A stretch of 64,000 nt of DNA from the NCBI GenBank assembly GCA_022495995.1, contig JAFEMH010002496.1:62001-126000 (forward strand), in the 5' to 3' direction. Position 1 is the stretch's first letter. Each line of letters starts with the position of its first letter. The position numbers and the translations under genes were made by a program. The stretch is from Adenophora triphylla var. japonica. Its lineage: Eukaryota > Streptophyta > Magnoliopsida > Asterales > Campanulaceae. Under the pieces are notes generated by a model that saw only the letters and a program-made list of their open reading frames with translations, ran no database searches and was not told the DNA's origin. Positions 22,153-36,980 of the stretch are shown here, piece by piece.

Positions 22153-23575
22153 TTCTTTCCTCGGAATTTAGATGGTTTCTAGGACTCAAGGAGAGGCTTA
22201 TTTTTGGAAAGGCCTAGGTCTAATGTCTGTATATATATAGAATTCTTGTTGAATTGCTTATAAGTTAGGTTTATCATTATATATACTCCATCCTTCCTTA
22301 CCAAAATGAATGACCATGCGGACACTTTTAAAAGGTTGACTGTTTATTGTAAATATCCATAAATATTTTTGGTATCATAGATCAAACTTTTAGTTTTGCA
22401 ACTATTAAATGAGATATAAAAAAAAAATAAGAAAATATCATTTAGGGACAAAAAAATTGTTCATTTTAAAAACATTATTTTAGGACTAAGATGTATGTAT
22501 ACAGAGGAAGAGAGGTACACCATTTGTTTTCTGAAAGTGTAAAAGATATTTTTTTCTTCTTTTGAAACACAAATAAAAAGTATTATAGATAATTAAATAT
22601 ACAACACTATTGTGCACAATTGTTGTATTTGATTTAAATTTACAAACCAACAACAATCTTCTCTTTAAAACTCAAACCCACGACCATAACCAACACCCAC
22701 CACCATCGCCGAAATTGGAGGGAAGAGGATGATCTGAGGATGGCAGGGAAGGTAGGGGAGGGATTGCCATAGGAGAGGAAGTGATAGAGATATACCAAAT
22801 CACAATCATATATTATGTTTCCTTATTATAATATGTTAGTGTAAAACGCAGATAATATCCTAAGTGATTTCAGCTGTTTCCAAATGATATCCCAGATGAT
22901 TTCCTGTGCAGGAATTTATTTGAACATTTCTTGATCAATTGTTTATGTACTAATGTACTAATATGATCTGTTTAGTATATGTTGTAAGTCCATATTTCAG
23001 GTTACAATATGATAGTGGAAAGACCTAAAAACGTGGAGTAATTTGGAAAAGAGAAAGTTATGCATAAAAACGTTTTATAGATAAGCCTTGTTTGTGTCAA
23101 CAACTTCAAAAAATGTGGAAGACCAAGTTAAGGGAGATTGTTGCTGCTTATTATAGAGTACAAGTCTGAGAAAGCTTGGGTGTACAAGGCCATAAAGTGT
23201 GGACTTGGAGTGCAAGGTTTCGGTTACTAGAAAAGGGGAAATGGAGCTAACAATTCCCATGAAGTAAGGACCAAGCTCAGCCACTTCCCCACTCTCCCTC
23301 AACGTCCAAAACAGCCCCAAGGTTGTTTGTTTGGGTAGCCTTCAAGACACTTGAAGACTATAAATATGCATTAAAGGAGACACTTGAATATATGCCAATT
23401 ACACACATCACACCTTCAAGCATATAGAGATAAAGTTCTTTGTTTGGTTCGATTTGTTCTATCCTCCCATATAATCTATCACACTTGATTACTTTGGTTT
23501 CAAATTGTGTGTTGGCTAGAATTGGAATTCGTTCTTTATCTCTTGTTCCATAGAAATTACATTGTAATTTCTATG
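22153..23575. other. Non-coding spacer with promoter-like (possible solo LTR) stretch and a 25-bp palindrome
   Basis: Matches 54461-56386 of copy B apart from two insertions there. TATAAATAT at 23359 on the plus strand is preceded by sequence resembling a retrotransposon U3 (GGAAGACCAAGTTAAGGGAG). At 23550-23574 ATAGAAATTACA and TGTAATTTCTAT flank one base. No gene is seen. Confidence 0.45.
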
Positions 23576-25852
23576 AATCCGTCTCCTCCTGAAACTGCGC
23601 AACCTGTGCCTGAGCCTCCGCAGCCTGTGCCCTAGCCTTCGTAGCTAGGCATCTCTCCTCAGCCAAGCTTGCCTCCAGAGTTTCGATCCTTGAAGCATAC
23701 TAAGGATCGGGCCTGAAAACATTTGTGCGACAGCCAGTCGACGACGATGGGCATTACAGCCCGCGATCCCCCATCCCTAACACTCGGTCTCCTCTCTTTG
23801 GATGTCCATCTTAGGTGTCAGCTTTCCAAACTTCAGGCACGAATGGAATGGGCTGGCCGGGAGGAGTACCTTCGGGAGCAATGGCGGCTTGGTTTGTATT
23901 CTGTCAAAATAAAATAAACAAATATAATCATATACAAAATATACATAAATAAATTTACATAAAAAATCAAGTCATTTAATGATAGTTTACTTACAAAGGT
24001 CAATGCAGATCGATCATCAACCCACTGCGGAGGTTGATCGGAGGATGTAGGAGTTCTAACATGCGTGCTAACGAACACATCTAAAAATCCAACAACGGTA
24101 CCATGTTCCTTTTCATATAATCATTAAACAAACAAATATAATCATATGTTTAAACTGCTTGGTTTGTTTTACATAGATAATTCATATATATAGGAGGATA
24201 TGTGTCTTTTTTATAAGAAGCTACTAGATTCACCTTCGCTAACTATCTTGCCACAATGTGCGCTTACCATATTATAGAGTCAACACTAAGGTTATTCATG
24301 TATTTCTTATCGTATACACGAACACCCACCAACAACGTGCATACAATTGTACTGTTTGGTTTCAAAGTCAATTAAACTAAATCCAAGGATTTCATAGCAT
24401 CAACATGGCTCCCTATCTAACATACATACATAAACTGATTTCAAAGCATGCATACACTACATTTAAACTAATACCCCATGTATGTCTTATCATTTACACT
24501 AACACCCACCAACAACGTCCATACAACCGTCCCGTTTGGTTTCAAAGTCAATTAAACTAAATCAACGGATTTCATAGCATCAATATGGCTCCCCAGCTAA
24601 CATACGTATATAAACTGATTTCAAAGCATGCATACACTACATTTAAATGCCCATGTATTTCTTATCATTTACACTAACACCCACCAACAACGAGCATACA
24701 ACCGTTCTCTTTTGTTTCAAAGTCAATTAAACTAAAACCAAGGATTTCATTGCATCAACTTGGTTTCCCAGCTAACATATGTATATAAACTGATTTCAAA
24801 GCATGCATACACAATATTTAAACTAACATACATACCATACGCATAAGATGCTCGGCGTGGTTGATCGTCCCGATTGTATGCTTTGTCGCCGACCCCGTGG
24901 AGCTCGCTCTATTTGCCCGAGCCTGTTGGGCTTTCATTAACGCCCCTTCCGACCCCCAATATTTGCAAAATCTACAAAGCACCTCCTCTGTCATCCAAGT
25001 CGGTGTCTCGGGCGCTAATCCCTTCTCCAGCCACTGAATTTAAAATTTAGACTTCGTGGTACCTATTAAATATATGAATATCTCGTAAACATATAATGAT
25101 AACATTATAAAATTAAAAGACTATAATTATTGTTAATTAAACTAATTAAGGATAGATGAATATGTTACTAATATGATCCCGAAATAACTTCTGACACTGC
25201 TGCATGAAAATATGTTTAACCATCCCCTCGTCGATGCCTCAGCCCATGTAAATTTCAACTACAACATATAATGATAACATTATAAAATTAAAAGAGTATA
25301 ATCATTGTTAATTATAACATTTTAATAACAAACTAACATTTAGATTTTAAATAAAAACCATTAACACATTACCTTAAACTCTTCCCAAGCATACTTCTTC
25401 TCCTCCCGTGGCAATGTTTTCCAGTTGGGCCAAAACTCGTGCATGACCCGAGACAGCCAATACTGCCCAGTGCTTTTCCCGGGGGTAGGATATGCACCGA
25501 AAAACCTGCTAAGTATATTTATACAATAACATTTGAACTTAAATAATGAATTATATATAAAACAAAAAAGAACCAACTTATATCAAATTAATGAAGAGTT
25601 AGTTACTGTGCATAATGTGGCGATATCTTGAGAAACGCCCTCCCCTCAAAATCGAAAGGAGTAGGACTCATAGTACCAGCCCAAGAGGAGGAGCTGGTAC
25701 TACTATGTGTACGGTCGGCATTACCAGCACCGGTAGCACCGATATCAGATCAGGACGGTTGCGTCCCAGTAATAGATATGTATAATGGGCCTATCTTCTT
25801 GCCCACTCAACTAGAACTCATATCTAAATACACTAAAAATATTAAAATATAA
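23576..25852 (-). pseudogene. CACTA tnpA-like gene (Plant transposase, Ptta/En/Spm type), copy A
   Basis: Exon-sized open stretches on the minus strand correspond one to one with the better reading copy B (56396-58704): a Ser/Thr-rich N-terminus near 25630-25750; an exon 25520-25380 with LSRVMHEFWPNWKTLPREEKKYAWEEF; short exons near 25240-25190, 25030-24850 (TPTWMTEEVLCRFCKYWGS-like) and 24080-24000; and a C-terminal Ala/Glu/Gln coiled coil near 23720-23580. This arrangement is typical of the DNA-binding tnpA partner of CACTA transposases, which recognises subterminal repeats. Scattered stops and frame changes make it non-functional. Confidence 0.65.
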
Positions 25853-26210
25853 AACTTTAACAATAGGAAACAATATATATATATATATATTAACAGATCT
25901 AGTTAAAATAAATTTAAAGTTCTAATAATCTAAAGAAGTCACAATACATCTAAATATTCTAAAAATATTAAAATATAAAACTTTAACAATATGAAAGAAT
26001 ATATTAACAGACCTTCTTAAAATAAATTTAAAGTTCTAATAATCTAAAGCATTCACAATACATCTAAATACACTAAAAATATTAAAATATAAAACATTAA
26101 CAATAGGAAACAATATATTAACAGATCTTCTTAAAATAAAATTAAAGTTCTAAAAATCTAAAGCATTCACAATACATCTAAATACACTAAAAATATAAAA
26201 CTTTAAACTA
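25823..26210. repeat. Minisatellite, unit about 115-125 bp, about 3.3 copies
   Basis: CTAAATACACTAAAAATATT recurs near 25824, 26066 and 26177 with a variant near 25950. It sits between the tnpA-like and tnpD-like genes. The same array in copy B is at 58664-59037. Confidence 0.8.
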
Positions 26211-28986
26211 TTATGAATTTTCGTCCCGATCCTCATCAATGGACTCTGAATTACTACAAAACTCAAGTTCTTCATCTTCGTCTTCGAACTCTGATGAATC
26301 AAACTCTGGTTCGACGTCCTCTTCGTCTTCCTCTGATTCAATGATTTCAATGTACGGGAGATGGCCTGAACGAGGCAGAGGAGGCGGTAAATTCACTGAT
26401 AAGAAATCCTCCTCAGGTTCATCAACATTTTGAAGAATATGAGTGACATCATCTAATGGATGATTAGCCGATAAAACGTTAGGTGGCACTGGCATTTCAT
26501 CCTCTTGATAGGGTATTTCTAATGAAAACTCTGTAGTTGTATGTTCGTCAATCATGCTTCTAGCCTTATTCTTCCAGATAGCCCACCATCAGTCGGGTCG
26601 CCGACAAGGGTAGAGTGTCATATATACCTGTTGTGCTTGAGATGCTAAGATGAAGACGTCGTCGCCAACATGTCTGGACGAGTCTTTTACATCGAAAAGG
26701 TCAAATATGGCGTGCTTCTTAACACCTCGCACATCATCTCGCCACTCACAATTGAACAAGACAACATTGTTTCCACCCAAATACTCCACCTCGACTACTT
26801 CTTTCGGGACACCATAATAATCAAGGTTTCCTTTAAGATTCACACTGCTATTCCACGTTAATTTAGAGTCCGCAAAAGTTTTGGTATGAAACATATAGCC
26901 ATTCACGAAATAACCGTTGTATAAATTAACATTCAAAAACAGAGTAACTGCTAAATGTCTTAACCTCGCAGCTTTGTCATCACCCGGATGTTCAGTTATC
27001 TATAAGACAATATGTAACCAACTTAATACAATTTTAAGATTGAATGTTTAAAAAAGTGTATAGAATAAATTTGAAAGAAATGAAATATTTATATATTTCC
27101 TTAGCCTGTTTGGAAATTCTTTCTCCGTTCTTATTGCGATAGGTTCTGGAGATAAATCATGAGCTAAATCTTCAAACATTCTGCAATAGGGTTAAACAAT
27201 GCATTTCATATGCATGTAATTAAACATGCATAATTTAATCGACGAGGCGTAAACATAACATCAATGACTTACTTGACATATTTCTCAACCTCGTCACAGT
27301 TAAGAAGAACATAGAGTGAGACCGCGGCAAACTCTTTAGCGATTAACATATGCGTACCAACCTGTTTGCCGAGGAACTGATCAGGGGATGAATATACAGA
27401 GATGCTTCTATCAGACACAGGATAACCACCTTCGTAATTGCGGCCAACCCTAGTCAATCTCGTATCAACATCAGGATGAAAATATGTTACGACAAAGGCA
27501 ACAATCTCATCTATAATATATAACAGCCTCTGAAATTTAGGCCTCGGCCATAGCCCTATTGCTCATCTTCCTTTTCAATTGGCCTAGATACCTAAAAGTC
27601 ATTTGTAGATTAAAACATAAATAATGTTAAAGAAGGTATATTGTTAACGCTCAAATTATTTATAATTAGAATAAATTCAATTACCTCTCAAATGGATACA
27701 TCCATCTATATTCAACTGGACCACCGACTCTAGCTTCATATGCCATGTGGACCGGTGAATGCTCCGTAGAATCAATGAACGAAGGAGGAAATATCTTCTC
27801 AAGTTTGCACAAAGTCACTACGATGCTCTCCTCAAGCTTTTCCATGTGATCAATAGGTAGTGTGGTCAATGTTAACGCTCTGAAAAACTCACTTAACTTT
27901 GTTAACGCCACCCAGATATTATTAGGCAAGAGATCCCTAAGAGCAATCAGAAGTAGTCTATCCAGCAAAACGTGGCAATCATGACTCTTCAAACCCTGCA
28001 CTTTCCCCTCCTCTACATTGACGCCGTTACCAATGTTAGACGCATAACCATCTGGAAGCTTTGAATCCTTGAGCCATTTCAGGAGGAGGTGTTTGTTTTC
28101 CTTTGTAAGCACGTATTGAGCCACCGGTTTCACTGTTTTACCATTAACCTCAGACAACTCTAAGGCCGACCGCTTACGGATTTCCTTAAGGTCCATTCGA
28201 CCTTTGACTGTGTCTTTAGTTGTTGCCTTGACATCCATCAACTTGTTAAAAACATTATCGAATACATTCTTCTCAATGTGCATCACATCAAGGTTATGTC
28301 GAATGAGATTTGTTTTCCAGTATGGCAACTCCCAAAATATACTCCTCTTGGTCCAATTATGAGAAGTCCCAAACCCTTGTATTTTTCTCTTTGAAAAATT
28401 TTTCCCCCATCGAGGATTGGGCAATCTAGATACCTCGCTATAGACCGCGTCACCACTCAAATGAATCGGTGGCTCATCATGGTCATTCTTATTCTTTTTA
28501 AACACATTCTTCTGGGTCCTGAATGGGTGGTCCTCTGGAAGAAATTGTCTATAACAATCGAACCAACATGGTTTTCCAGAGTGCTTGAGCGTGAAAAATT
28601 TTGTGTCACTCATATAATACGGACAGACCAACTTCCCGTGGGTGCTCCAACCCAATAACATCCCATATGCAGGGAACTCATTAACTGTCCACATCAACGC
28701 AGCCTTCAGGCTGAAATTCTCTCGCTTGAAAGCATCCCTTGTTTCAACCCCATCCTCTAAAAGATGTTTCAATTCGACCATCAAAGGTCGGAGATAGACG
28801 TCAATGTTCCTCCCAGGGCTGTTTGGTCCGGGGATGAATAACGACAAGAACATGTAGGGATCACTCATACACAACCAGGGGGAAGATTGTAGACAGTGGC
28901 AATAACCGGCCAACATGAGTAAGATTTTTCCCCAGGACCAAACTGATTGAAACCATCAGAGCAGATGCATAACCGTATATTTCTTA
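26211..28986 (-). pseudogene. CACTA transposase (tnpD/TNP2-like), copy A, C-terminal two thirds
   Basis: Continues the N-terminal part at 47508-48516 after an 18.5-kb insertion. The exon 28916-27681 is open for 411 codons: TNP2-type transposase core (MFLSLFIPGPNSPGRNIDVY, FPAYGMLLGWSTHGKL, LDVMHIEKNVFDN) running into a DUF4218-like segment (MYPFER at the exon end). Further exons: 27560-27269 (HPDVDTRL, VSLYVLLNCDEVEKY), 27190-27100, 26990-26589 with a DUF4216-like FNCEWRD and FILASQAQQVY, and an acidic tail 26555-26211. Breaks: the insertion, a stop at 26587-26589 before the tail, and loss of frame at the MNVNLYNGY exon border. Catalytic function cannot be intact. Confidence 0.85.
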
Positions 28987-28994
28987 CACTACTA

Positions 28995-29290
28995 CACTTA
29001 TGAGCTAATGTAACGCCAATTTTCGTTGCATTAGGGCCCAAAAACCGTTACATTAGGCCTAATGCAACGCCAAATGGCTGTTGCATTCTCTTGCGTTGCA
29101 TTAGGTCTAATGCAACGACATAGTAAGCTAATGTAACGCCAGAGCTTTGGCGTTGCATTAGGTAAATACCTGATGCATCGCCAATTTTAAAACTATACGA
29201 ACACCTAATGCAACGCCAAAAAGTAGATAAGTACCTAATGCAACGCCAATTTAAAAAGTAGTTGAATACCTAATGTAACGCCAAAAAGTA
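28995..29290. repeat. Left subterminal repeats (CTAATGYAACGCCA type)
   Basis: About twelve copies of AATGTAACGCC or AATGCAACGCC in both orientations, matching 45062-45308 and 47175-47490. Confidence 0.9.
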
Positions 29291-29430
29291 GATGAGTACC
29301 TAAAATTTATTACATATTTTCACAATTTTATTAATTTTTTTAATTTTCTTTTTTCAATATTTTTTATTTTTAATATACCAAATTACCGACGGATAATTCC
29401 GTCGCTAATTTGATATTTTTTTAAAATATA

Positions 29431-29717
29431 CTCCCTCCGTCCCACTTTAGTGTGGACTTATTTCCCTTTTGGTCCGTCCCACATTAGTGTGGACTACCAA
29501 AAATGGCAAAGAATCTTTACTATTCCACCCACTCATTCTCTCTCCTACTCTACTTTTACACTCACAACACCAATCAATTTACCATTCCTCCCACTCATTC
29601 TCTCTCCTATTTAATTTTTCATACTCACAAACACCTCCTCCACCTATTTCTCTCTCCTACTTTTCCTTAATTCTTGTGCCACAATTTTTGGTCCACACTA
29701 AAGTGGGACGGAGGGAG
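29431..29717. mobile_element. Stowaway-type MITE, 287 bp, TSD TA
   Basis: CTCCCTCCGTCCCACTTTAG at the left and its inverted copy at the right, flanked by TA on both sides. No coding sequence. It resembles the Tc1/mariner-derived Stowaway group common in plants. Confidence 0.92.
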
Positions 29718-31080
<1,363 letters not shown>

Positions 31081-31699
31081 TGTATTTCTTCATGATTATA
31101 ATAATTAATAAAAATAATTAATAATAATAATAATTTAAACTATAAAATAATATTATGCCTAATATCAATAATAATAATATTTACTATCAATAATATTTAT
31201 TAATGAATTATTAATTATATAATTGATTAATTAATTTATATTAATATTAATTATATAAACAGTAATAATATTAATAATAGCACAAATAATAATTGTTAAT
31301 TTTTCTTATTTTTTATTGACTAGGAAAAAATATTTCAGACTTTTTTTTATTACTAAAATTTACAAAAAGTTATGTAAATATTTACATGCTTTTATTTGAT
31401 TTACCCAAAACAATAATTAAAGTAGTATGTCTAATATCAATTTTTTTTAAATAATTTTTTTTTAAATAATTTTTTTGAGAAAAACTTTCTTACTAAAAAA
31501 AGTCTAAAACATTTATCTCTATTCAAAATAAAATTTTAAAAAAAATACTCATAGTGAAGGATATTGTCTGTCCTGCATTTATTTAGTTAATTTCTAACTT
31601 ATTTTATATAATTTTTTAAAAAAACTTTCTTATCAAAAAAAGTCTAAAATATTTATCTCATTCCAAAAGTAAATTAAAAAAAATAATTATACTTTTAAA
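31081..31699. other. AT-rich non-coding stretch
   Basis: Related to 15731-16446 of the smaller CACTA element, most clearly at 31130-31440. No gene seen. Confidence 0.7.
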
Positions 31700-32273
31700 A
31701 TATTAATAATACTTAGTAATATACCCTCATACCCCTCATATACCCTAAATCCTAAACCTCATATACCCTCATACCCTAAACCTCATATACCCTCATACCC
31801 TAAGCCCTAAACCTCGCATATACCCTAAACCTTAAATCTCAAATACCCTAAACCCTAAACCCTATACCCTATACCTTATACCCTATACCATATATACTAT
31901 ACTCTATATCCTATACCCTATATATTATACCCTATACCCTATATACTATACCCTATACCCTATATCCTATACCCTATACCGGGTATAGGGTATACAGTAT
32001 ATAGGGTATAGGGTATAAGGTATAGGATATATGGTATAGTGTATAGGGTATAGGATAAAGGGTATAGGAAATAGGTTATAGGGTATAGTGTATAGGGCTT
32101 AGGGTATAGGGTATAGGGTATAGTGTATGGGGTATAGGGTACAAGGTATAGTATATATGGTATATGGTATAGGGTATAGGGTATAGTGTATAGGGTATAG
32201 GATATAGTGTAGAGGGCATAGGGTATAGGGTATAGGGTATAGGGTATAGGATATAGGTTATAGGATATAGTGT
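31700..32273. repeat. CCCTATA/TATAGGG array with strand switch, part 1
   Basis: CCTCATATACCCTAAA and CCCTATACC units to about 31980, then GGGTATAGGGTAT units on the other strand. The array resumes at 40954 after an inserted CACTA element. Confidence 0.92.
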
Positions 32274-32289
32274 CACTACAAGAAACAGG

Positions 32290-32880
32290 CTTATTTACGG
32301 TGGATTTTAACCGCCGTATATAGAACGCGCCCCGCCGTATATGTCATTTACGGTGGACTATCTGCCGTATATAGTGCATCGTATAAAGCATCGCCGTATT
32401 TACTATATACAGCGGATATCCCACCGTAAATACTATATACGGCGGAAGTACAACCGCCGTATATAATTGAGTACAAATACGGCGGCTTATGGACCTTCGT
32501 ATATAATGAAATACAAATACATCGTATGTATAACAGGTGTATTTGAGGTAGCTTTTTACAGTGGTATATAACCACTGTATATAATGAAAATTATATACGG
32601 TGGTGTATATCCGCCGTATATAATAGACGAGTCGTCCAATATAGCACGAGTCGTCTCATTTGCACCCCACCCAGATTCCCTCGTCCCCCTTTGGGGACGA
32701 GTCGTCCATTATGCTTATATACGGCGGATGTAGGGATCCGCCGTAAATGACTAGTTATGAGACGAGTCGTCCAATAGAGCACGAGTCGTCCCACTTGCAC
32801 CCCACCCAGATTCCCTCATCCCCCTTTGGGCACGAGTCGTCTAATGACCTATTTACGGCGGTTTAAAAAAATTGTCGTAA
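32290..32880. repeat. Left subterminal region with two repeat motifs
   Basis: Motif 1 is ATATACGGCGG/CCGCCGTATAT, shared with the right end. Motif 2, ACGAGTCGTC, occurs six times at 32626-32841, in two copies of a block of about 90 bp that also holds CCCTCGTCCCCCTTTGG. Motif 2 is not seen at the right end. Confidence 0.85.
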
Positions 32881-33176
32881 ATAACTATATATTTTTTTTC
32901 CAGCCAGCTCTATATAATTCACTTTCCCCAAAAATACACCCGCAAAAACCAAATTCAACCTATACACACACAAATGCAAACTGTATATAACAAAAAATAC
33001 ACCCGTAGAAACAAAATTCAACCTGTATATAAAATAACTAGACTTCGTAAATGTATTTACAACACAATATCAACATAATAACCATTAACACAAAAAAGAT
33101 AGTTGCATGTATCCAAAACTCAATCAATGCAATCAATGTTTACAATCCACAACTTTGAGAGAAACAAACCACCGCC

Positions 33177-34720
33177 TATTCATTACTGCCATCTCCACGT
33201 TGTTCCATAAAACAACGTTTCAAATCTTCCAGTTGCTTTTGAAAATCTGATTGAATCTATTGGCGTTGATCCTCAAGTTGCTTTTGAAGATCTATTTTGA
33301 GGGATGACACCATCTCCTCAAGTTCAGCAATACGGGTTGCAGAAGCGCTTTGAGAAGTTGAGGCTTTACCAAACACCCTAGTTTTGGTAAGACCTTGTCC
33401 CATACAGCGTACTCTCCCATTGTCATCATTTCCCATCAGATTTGTGAATATTTGTTCTCGCTGGCAAGGAGAGTTTTGTTCCTCCTCTGGTAGCTCTTCA
33501 ATTGCATCATTTAACGTTAACTGTAACAAAAAAACAACATGTTCAATATAATTATTTTAACTTTAATTAATATTTTGAAAATGAAGTTAGAAATGGAAAA
33601 AGTATTATATACAAGAACAAAACTGAAACAGAAAAGAATGAAACTTTAATTTACGATCATAGAGAGGTGGTTTCGTCTGCAGCCTGATCACTTTTGTACG
33701 TGCGCGTAGCCATGAACAAGCTTACGCGATCAGTTGGTAATCCCTCGTCTCCTCTCTACCATTTATAATAGAATCATTTGACCAAAAAAAATATATTTAT
33801 ATACGATACAAAAAAGAAGCATTAATTGACAACTGAGAACTAAATTGAACGATGACAAACCTCTTTTATGATAGAGCAATGGGACTTTTTTCCAGTCCTG
33901 TTCAGGCACTCTTGCTTTCCTCGATTCGCTTGATTTATTAGTGATAATTCCTGAAAAAAAAAGAAGATAATATTAGTATTAATTTGACTACTTATATAAG
34001 ACATTCTCGATAATAGATTGAGATTAATTTGAAATATACCCAAGCCTTATTTGTACTCCACATTGCAACAAGTTCATCCCATTGATTTGCAACACACGCA
34101 TGGGGTGGGTGAGCCAATTGCTCCTCATAGGATTCATATGTATTATACATACATTTCACCTGACATTTCTATATTACAATGTCATAATCATAAATGTGAG
34201 TAAAATTGCATAGTAAGCAAATGAGATCTAAACAAATACATATTACAAGTAAATAATGTCGTTTGTTGCATACTTATTATATGCTTGTCTTACCTGATAT
34301 TTCCAGTCTCGCCATTGTTTATTGAGAGCTAGATTCATAACTGGCTGATACTCTGGAGGCGCATTGGTATTATCCTATATACAATTCAACAAAGAAAAAG
34401 AACAATTGTTAGAGAATCATAAGACTTTTGACTACATACTAGAATACAAAACTAAAGCCAAGAAAAAATAATCAAGTAAACGTGAGATTTATGTAAGGAA
34501 TATGGATTACAACTTACTAGAACGTCTCTCCATACGGCATCTAGAACTGCACGTTCCATCTGACACCACTCTCTAGTTAATGGGAAATGTTCCCCATTTC
34601 TAACAAAATGTCCTAGCTGAGTAGCTAGTTTTGCCTGTTCCCCACCAACGGGTTGTCCATATTCATTCCATATTATATTTAATTTTTCTTTACCCCATTT
34701 TTTTTGTTGATTTTGCTAGC
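33177..34720 (-). pseudogene. CACTA tnpA-like gene (Plant transposase, Ptta/En/Spm type)
   Basis: Exon-like pieces on the minus strand: 34640-34540 and 34390-34310; 34150-34045 (HPPHACVANQWDELVAMWS); 34043-33860 (NQANRGKQECLNRTGKKSH); 33770-33655 (TDRVSLFMATRTYKSDQA); and 33529-33177, with GRVRCMGQGLTKTRVFG followed by a coiled coil. That order and the glycine-rich GRVR motif are typical of the Ptta/En/Spm 'plant transposase' family, the DNA-binding partner of tnpD. A TAG at 33257-33259 cuts off the last 25 or so codons that remain readable to a second stop at 33177; the related copy at 43341 has no such stop. Confidence 0.7.
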
Positions 34721-36980
34721 CCTCTTTTTTTTTTTTTTTTTTGAGGCCTCACCTATCTGGCAAAAAAAACTTCATAAAATAATGAGTTGTAATTAAACAA
34801 ATAATAAATAGAGTTTAATGAGTTTAATGAGAAACAATGATATAATGAACCAAAAAAATGAGTACAGTTCAAAAATAAGAAATTTCTCAGTACCAAGTAG
34901 CTTTGTTGGGTTAAATTGAGTGATTCAAGTTTCTTGGGTGCTCTCTAAACCTAAGTGAGGCATCTAAACTTACCTAGGTTTATGAAACTGATTTTGATTC
35001 TTTTAGATCAACTTCCAGGTCTTTTGGTCTTATGGAAGGTGCAAGTGCTGATTCAGTTTTTGCTTGCCTTGTTCTCAACTTAATGGATCCATTTTGATCA
35101 ACTTCTGAAGCAGTATGTTTCTCTCGTTTTATCCAGAATTCAAAATGAAGTCTTATAAAACAACTAATACTATTGGGGCCACATGATCTACTCACAAGTG
35201 CAGATTTATTGTGTTGCTAACATGCTGTTTGATCAGCAGTTCAAACCAAAAATGATGGACCTAAATAATAAGCAAACAACCACTTCTGTAATTAAAATGA
35301 CCTATCTATGTATAGGGACCAATAGTAATGATATTGGGGGTAAAAAACAATCCTAGAGATTACAAATCATAAAAATTTAGTAAAGATCATATACGACACT
35401 AAGGCAAATAAAAGCTAAAGATTTATCTGAATTTTACAGTCAAAATCATCCCCAAGAAAGTCACCGGGGCAACCATCTCCGGAGCATAGACTTGAGAAAA
35501 CATAGAAAAGAGTGCTTCATGGACTGCGAAGGGGATAATTTTAAGACTTTTTGTGAAAGAGGCCTATGCATTGGTGAAAGTTCTAATGTGACATTTTGGA
35601 GCAACACAAAAGGTAAGACAGTTATATGGAGTGGGTACCCTCAGAATAATGTGTTAAAATAGAAATCTCATTGCAATGGGCCGTTATCATTGAAGTCGTA
35701 GTCCTGTCATTCAATGGAAATTAATCGGAGGTCAAAGTTGTCACATCCCATTCAGAGATGTCACCTTTCCAAAATTAAGCTTAAAAATTCAAATTTTAAT
35801 CCTCATTTAAATAAAATATAGCATAGGATACTGATAAAAAGCATTGCTTCCGGGCAATTATGTAAAGCTTTTTATTTTTGTTTTTTAATAAAAGACTCTT
35901 CAAATGGATAGAGGGACTATTATGAGAATGATTTATATATGAAACACTATCAAGAAACAGTACCATATTCAACGAGAACTGTGATAAAAAAGACAAAAAG
36001 CTCTTGGGGCTGTTAGAGACTCACTTTATTCTGAGGTAATTTGCAAAAATCTGGGGTAAAGGTGCTCCCTCCCTGAAATAATGATATAAAAATAAGCAAG
36101 CATCCAGATAAAGAATAAAAAAATGTAACAGAGGAAGAGTTCAGCATCAATCTTTAGATCGAATATCATAAGAGGCACATAAACACGACTAATGTAACAG
36201 AAACATCAACAACAACAACAAAAACAGCAGCAACAGCAACAACAACAACAACAACAGAAACAGAAATAGCAACAACAACAACAACAACAACAACAACAGC
36301 AACAGCAACAGCAACAACAACAACAACAACAACAACAGCAACAGCAACAATTAACTTGCACCCAAAGATAAAACATAAGAACTTACGAAAACTAATATCT
36401 CTACAAATGTTATTATAAAAAAGTATAAAATAGTATGGGGGGGGGCTGGGGCTCCCGCGGGTACCAAATTGGTGGGGAAGCGGGGAGGGGACATCCCAAA
36501 GTGAAAATTGGATATTCATTTAATATATTCAAATTTGTACATACATCAAAGGAGTACCTAGAGAAGCAGATGACAGAGGTAGAAAGTAACTTGAGAGAGC
36601 TGCTGCAACAAGATCCTGTAGGAAATAAGATAGAAAATGATTGATTAACTTCCATCATTACTAAGAAAAAGTAGAATAAACCATATTTATAGCCCAAAAC
36701 TTTTGTTTTCTAGCATACTATACAATTGTCAAATGTATCAAAATAAAAATTAAGAGTTTAATCAAAAGAAGCATAACAAATACATATTACAATTAACAAT
36801 ATTAATATTCAACCATACAAAATAACATGTTTGATTGAAACATGAAAAATAAGTAATAACATTGTTTTAGTATTAGTAAGCAAATAAGATCTAAACATTT
36901 ACATATTACAATTAACAATATTAATACTCAACCCTACAAAATATCAAGTTTGATTGAAACATAAAACATAAGTAATAACA
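34721..36980. other. Non-coding interior of the CACTA element
   Basis: Holds a T-tract (34720-34742), a (CAA/CAG)n-rich stretch (36200-36352) and a G8 run near 36437. Open frames here are repeat translations or very short. No gene recognised. Confidence 0.6.

Larger units (their letters stand above)
21441..28986. repeat. Segmental duplication copy A, left part
   Basis: Matches 53736-61750 closely over coding and non-coding sequence, interrupted only by insertions private to one copy. Holds the NIP fragment, a tnpA-like gene and most of a tnpD-like gene. Continues at 47508 after the CACTA element that interrupts it. Confidence 0.92.

Noticed and set aside
26239..26433. Ser-rich open frame on the plus strand
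   Set aside because: It is the complement of the acidic tail of the tnpD-like gene, whose minus-strand frame fits the rest of the gene.
36166..36519. Open frame with long Val/Ala runs, and Thr/Asn runs at 39975-40201
   Set aside because: Translations of (CAA/CAG)n low-complexity DNA.
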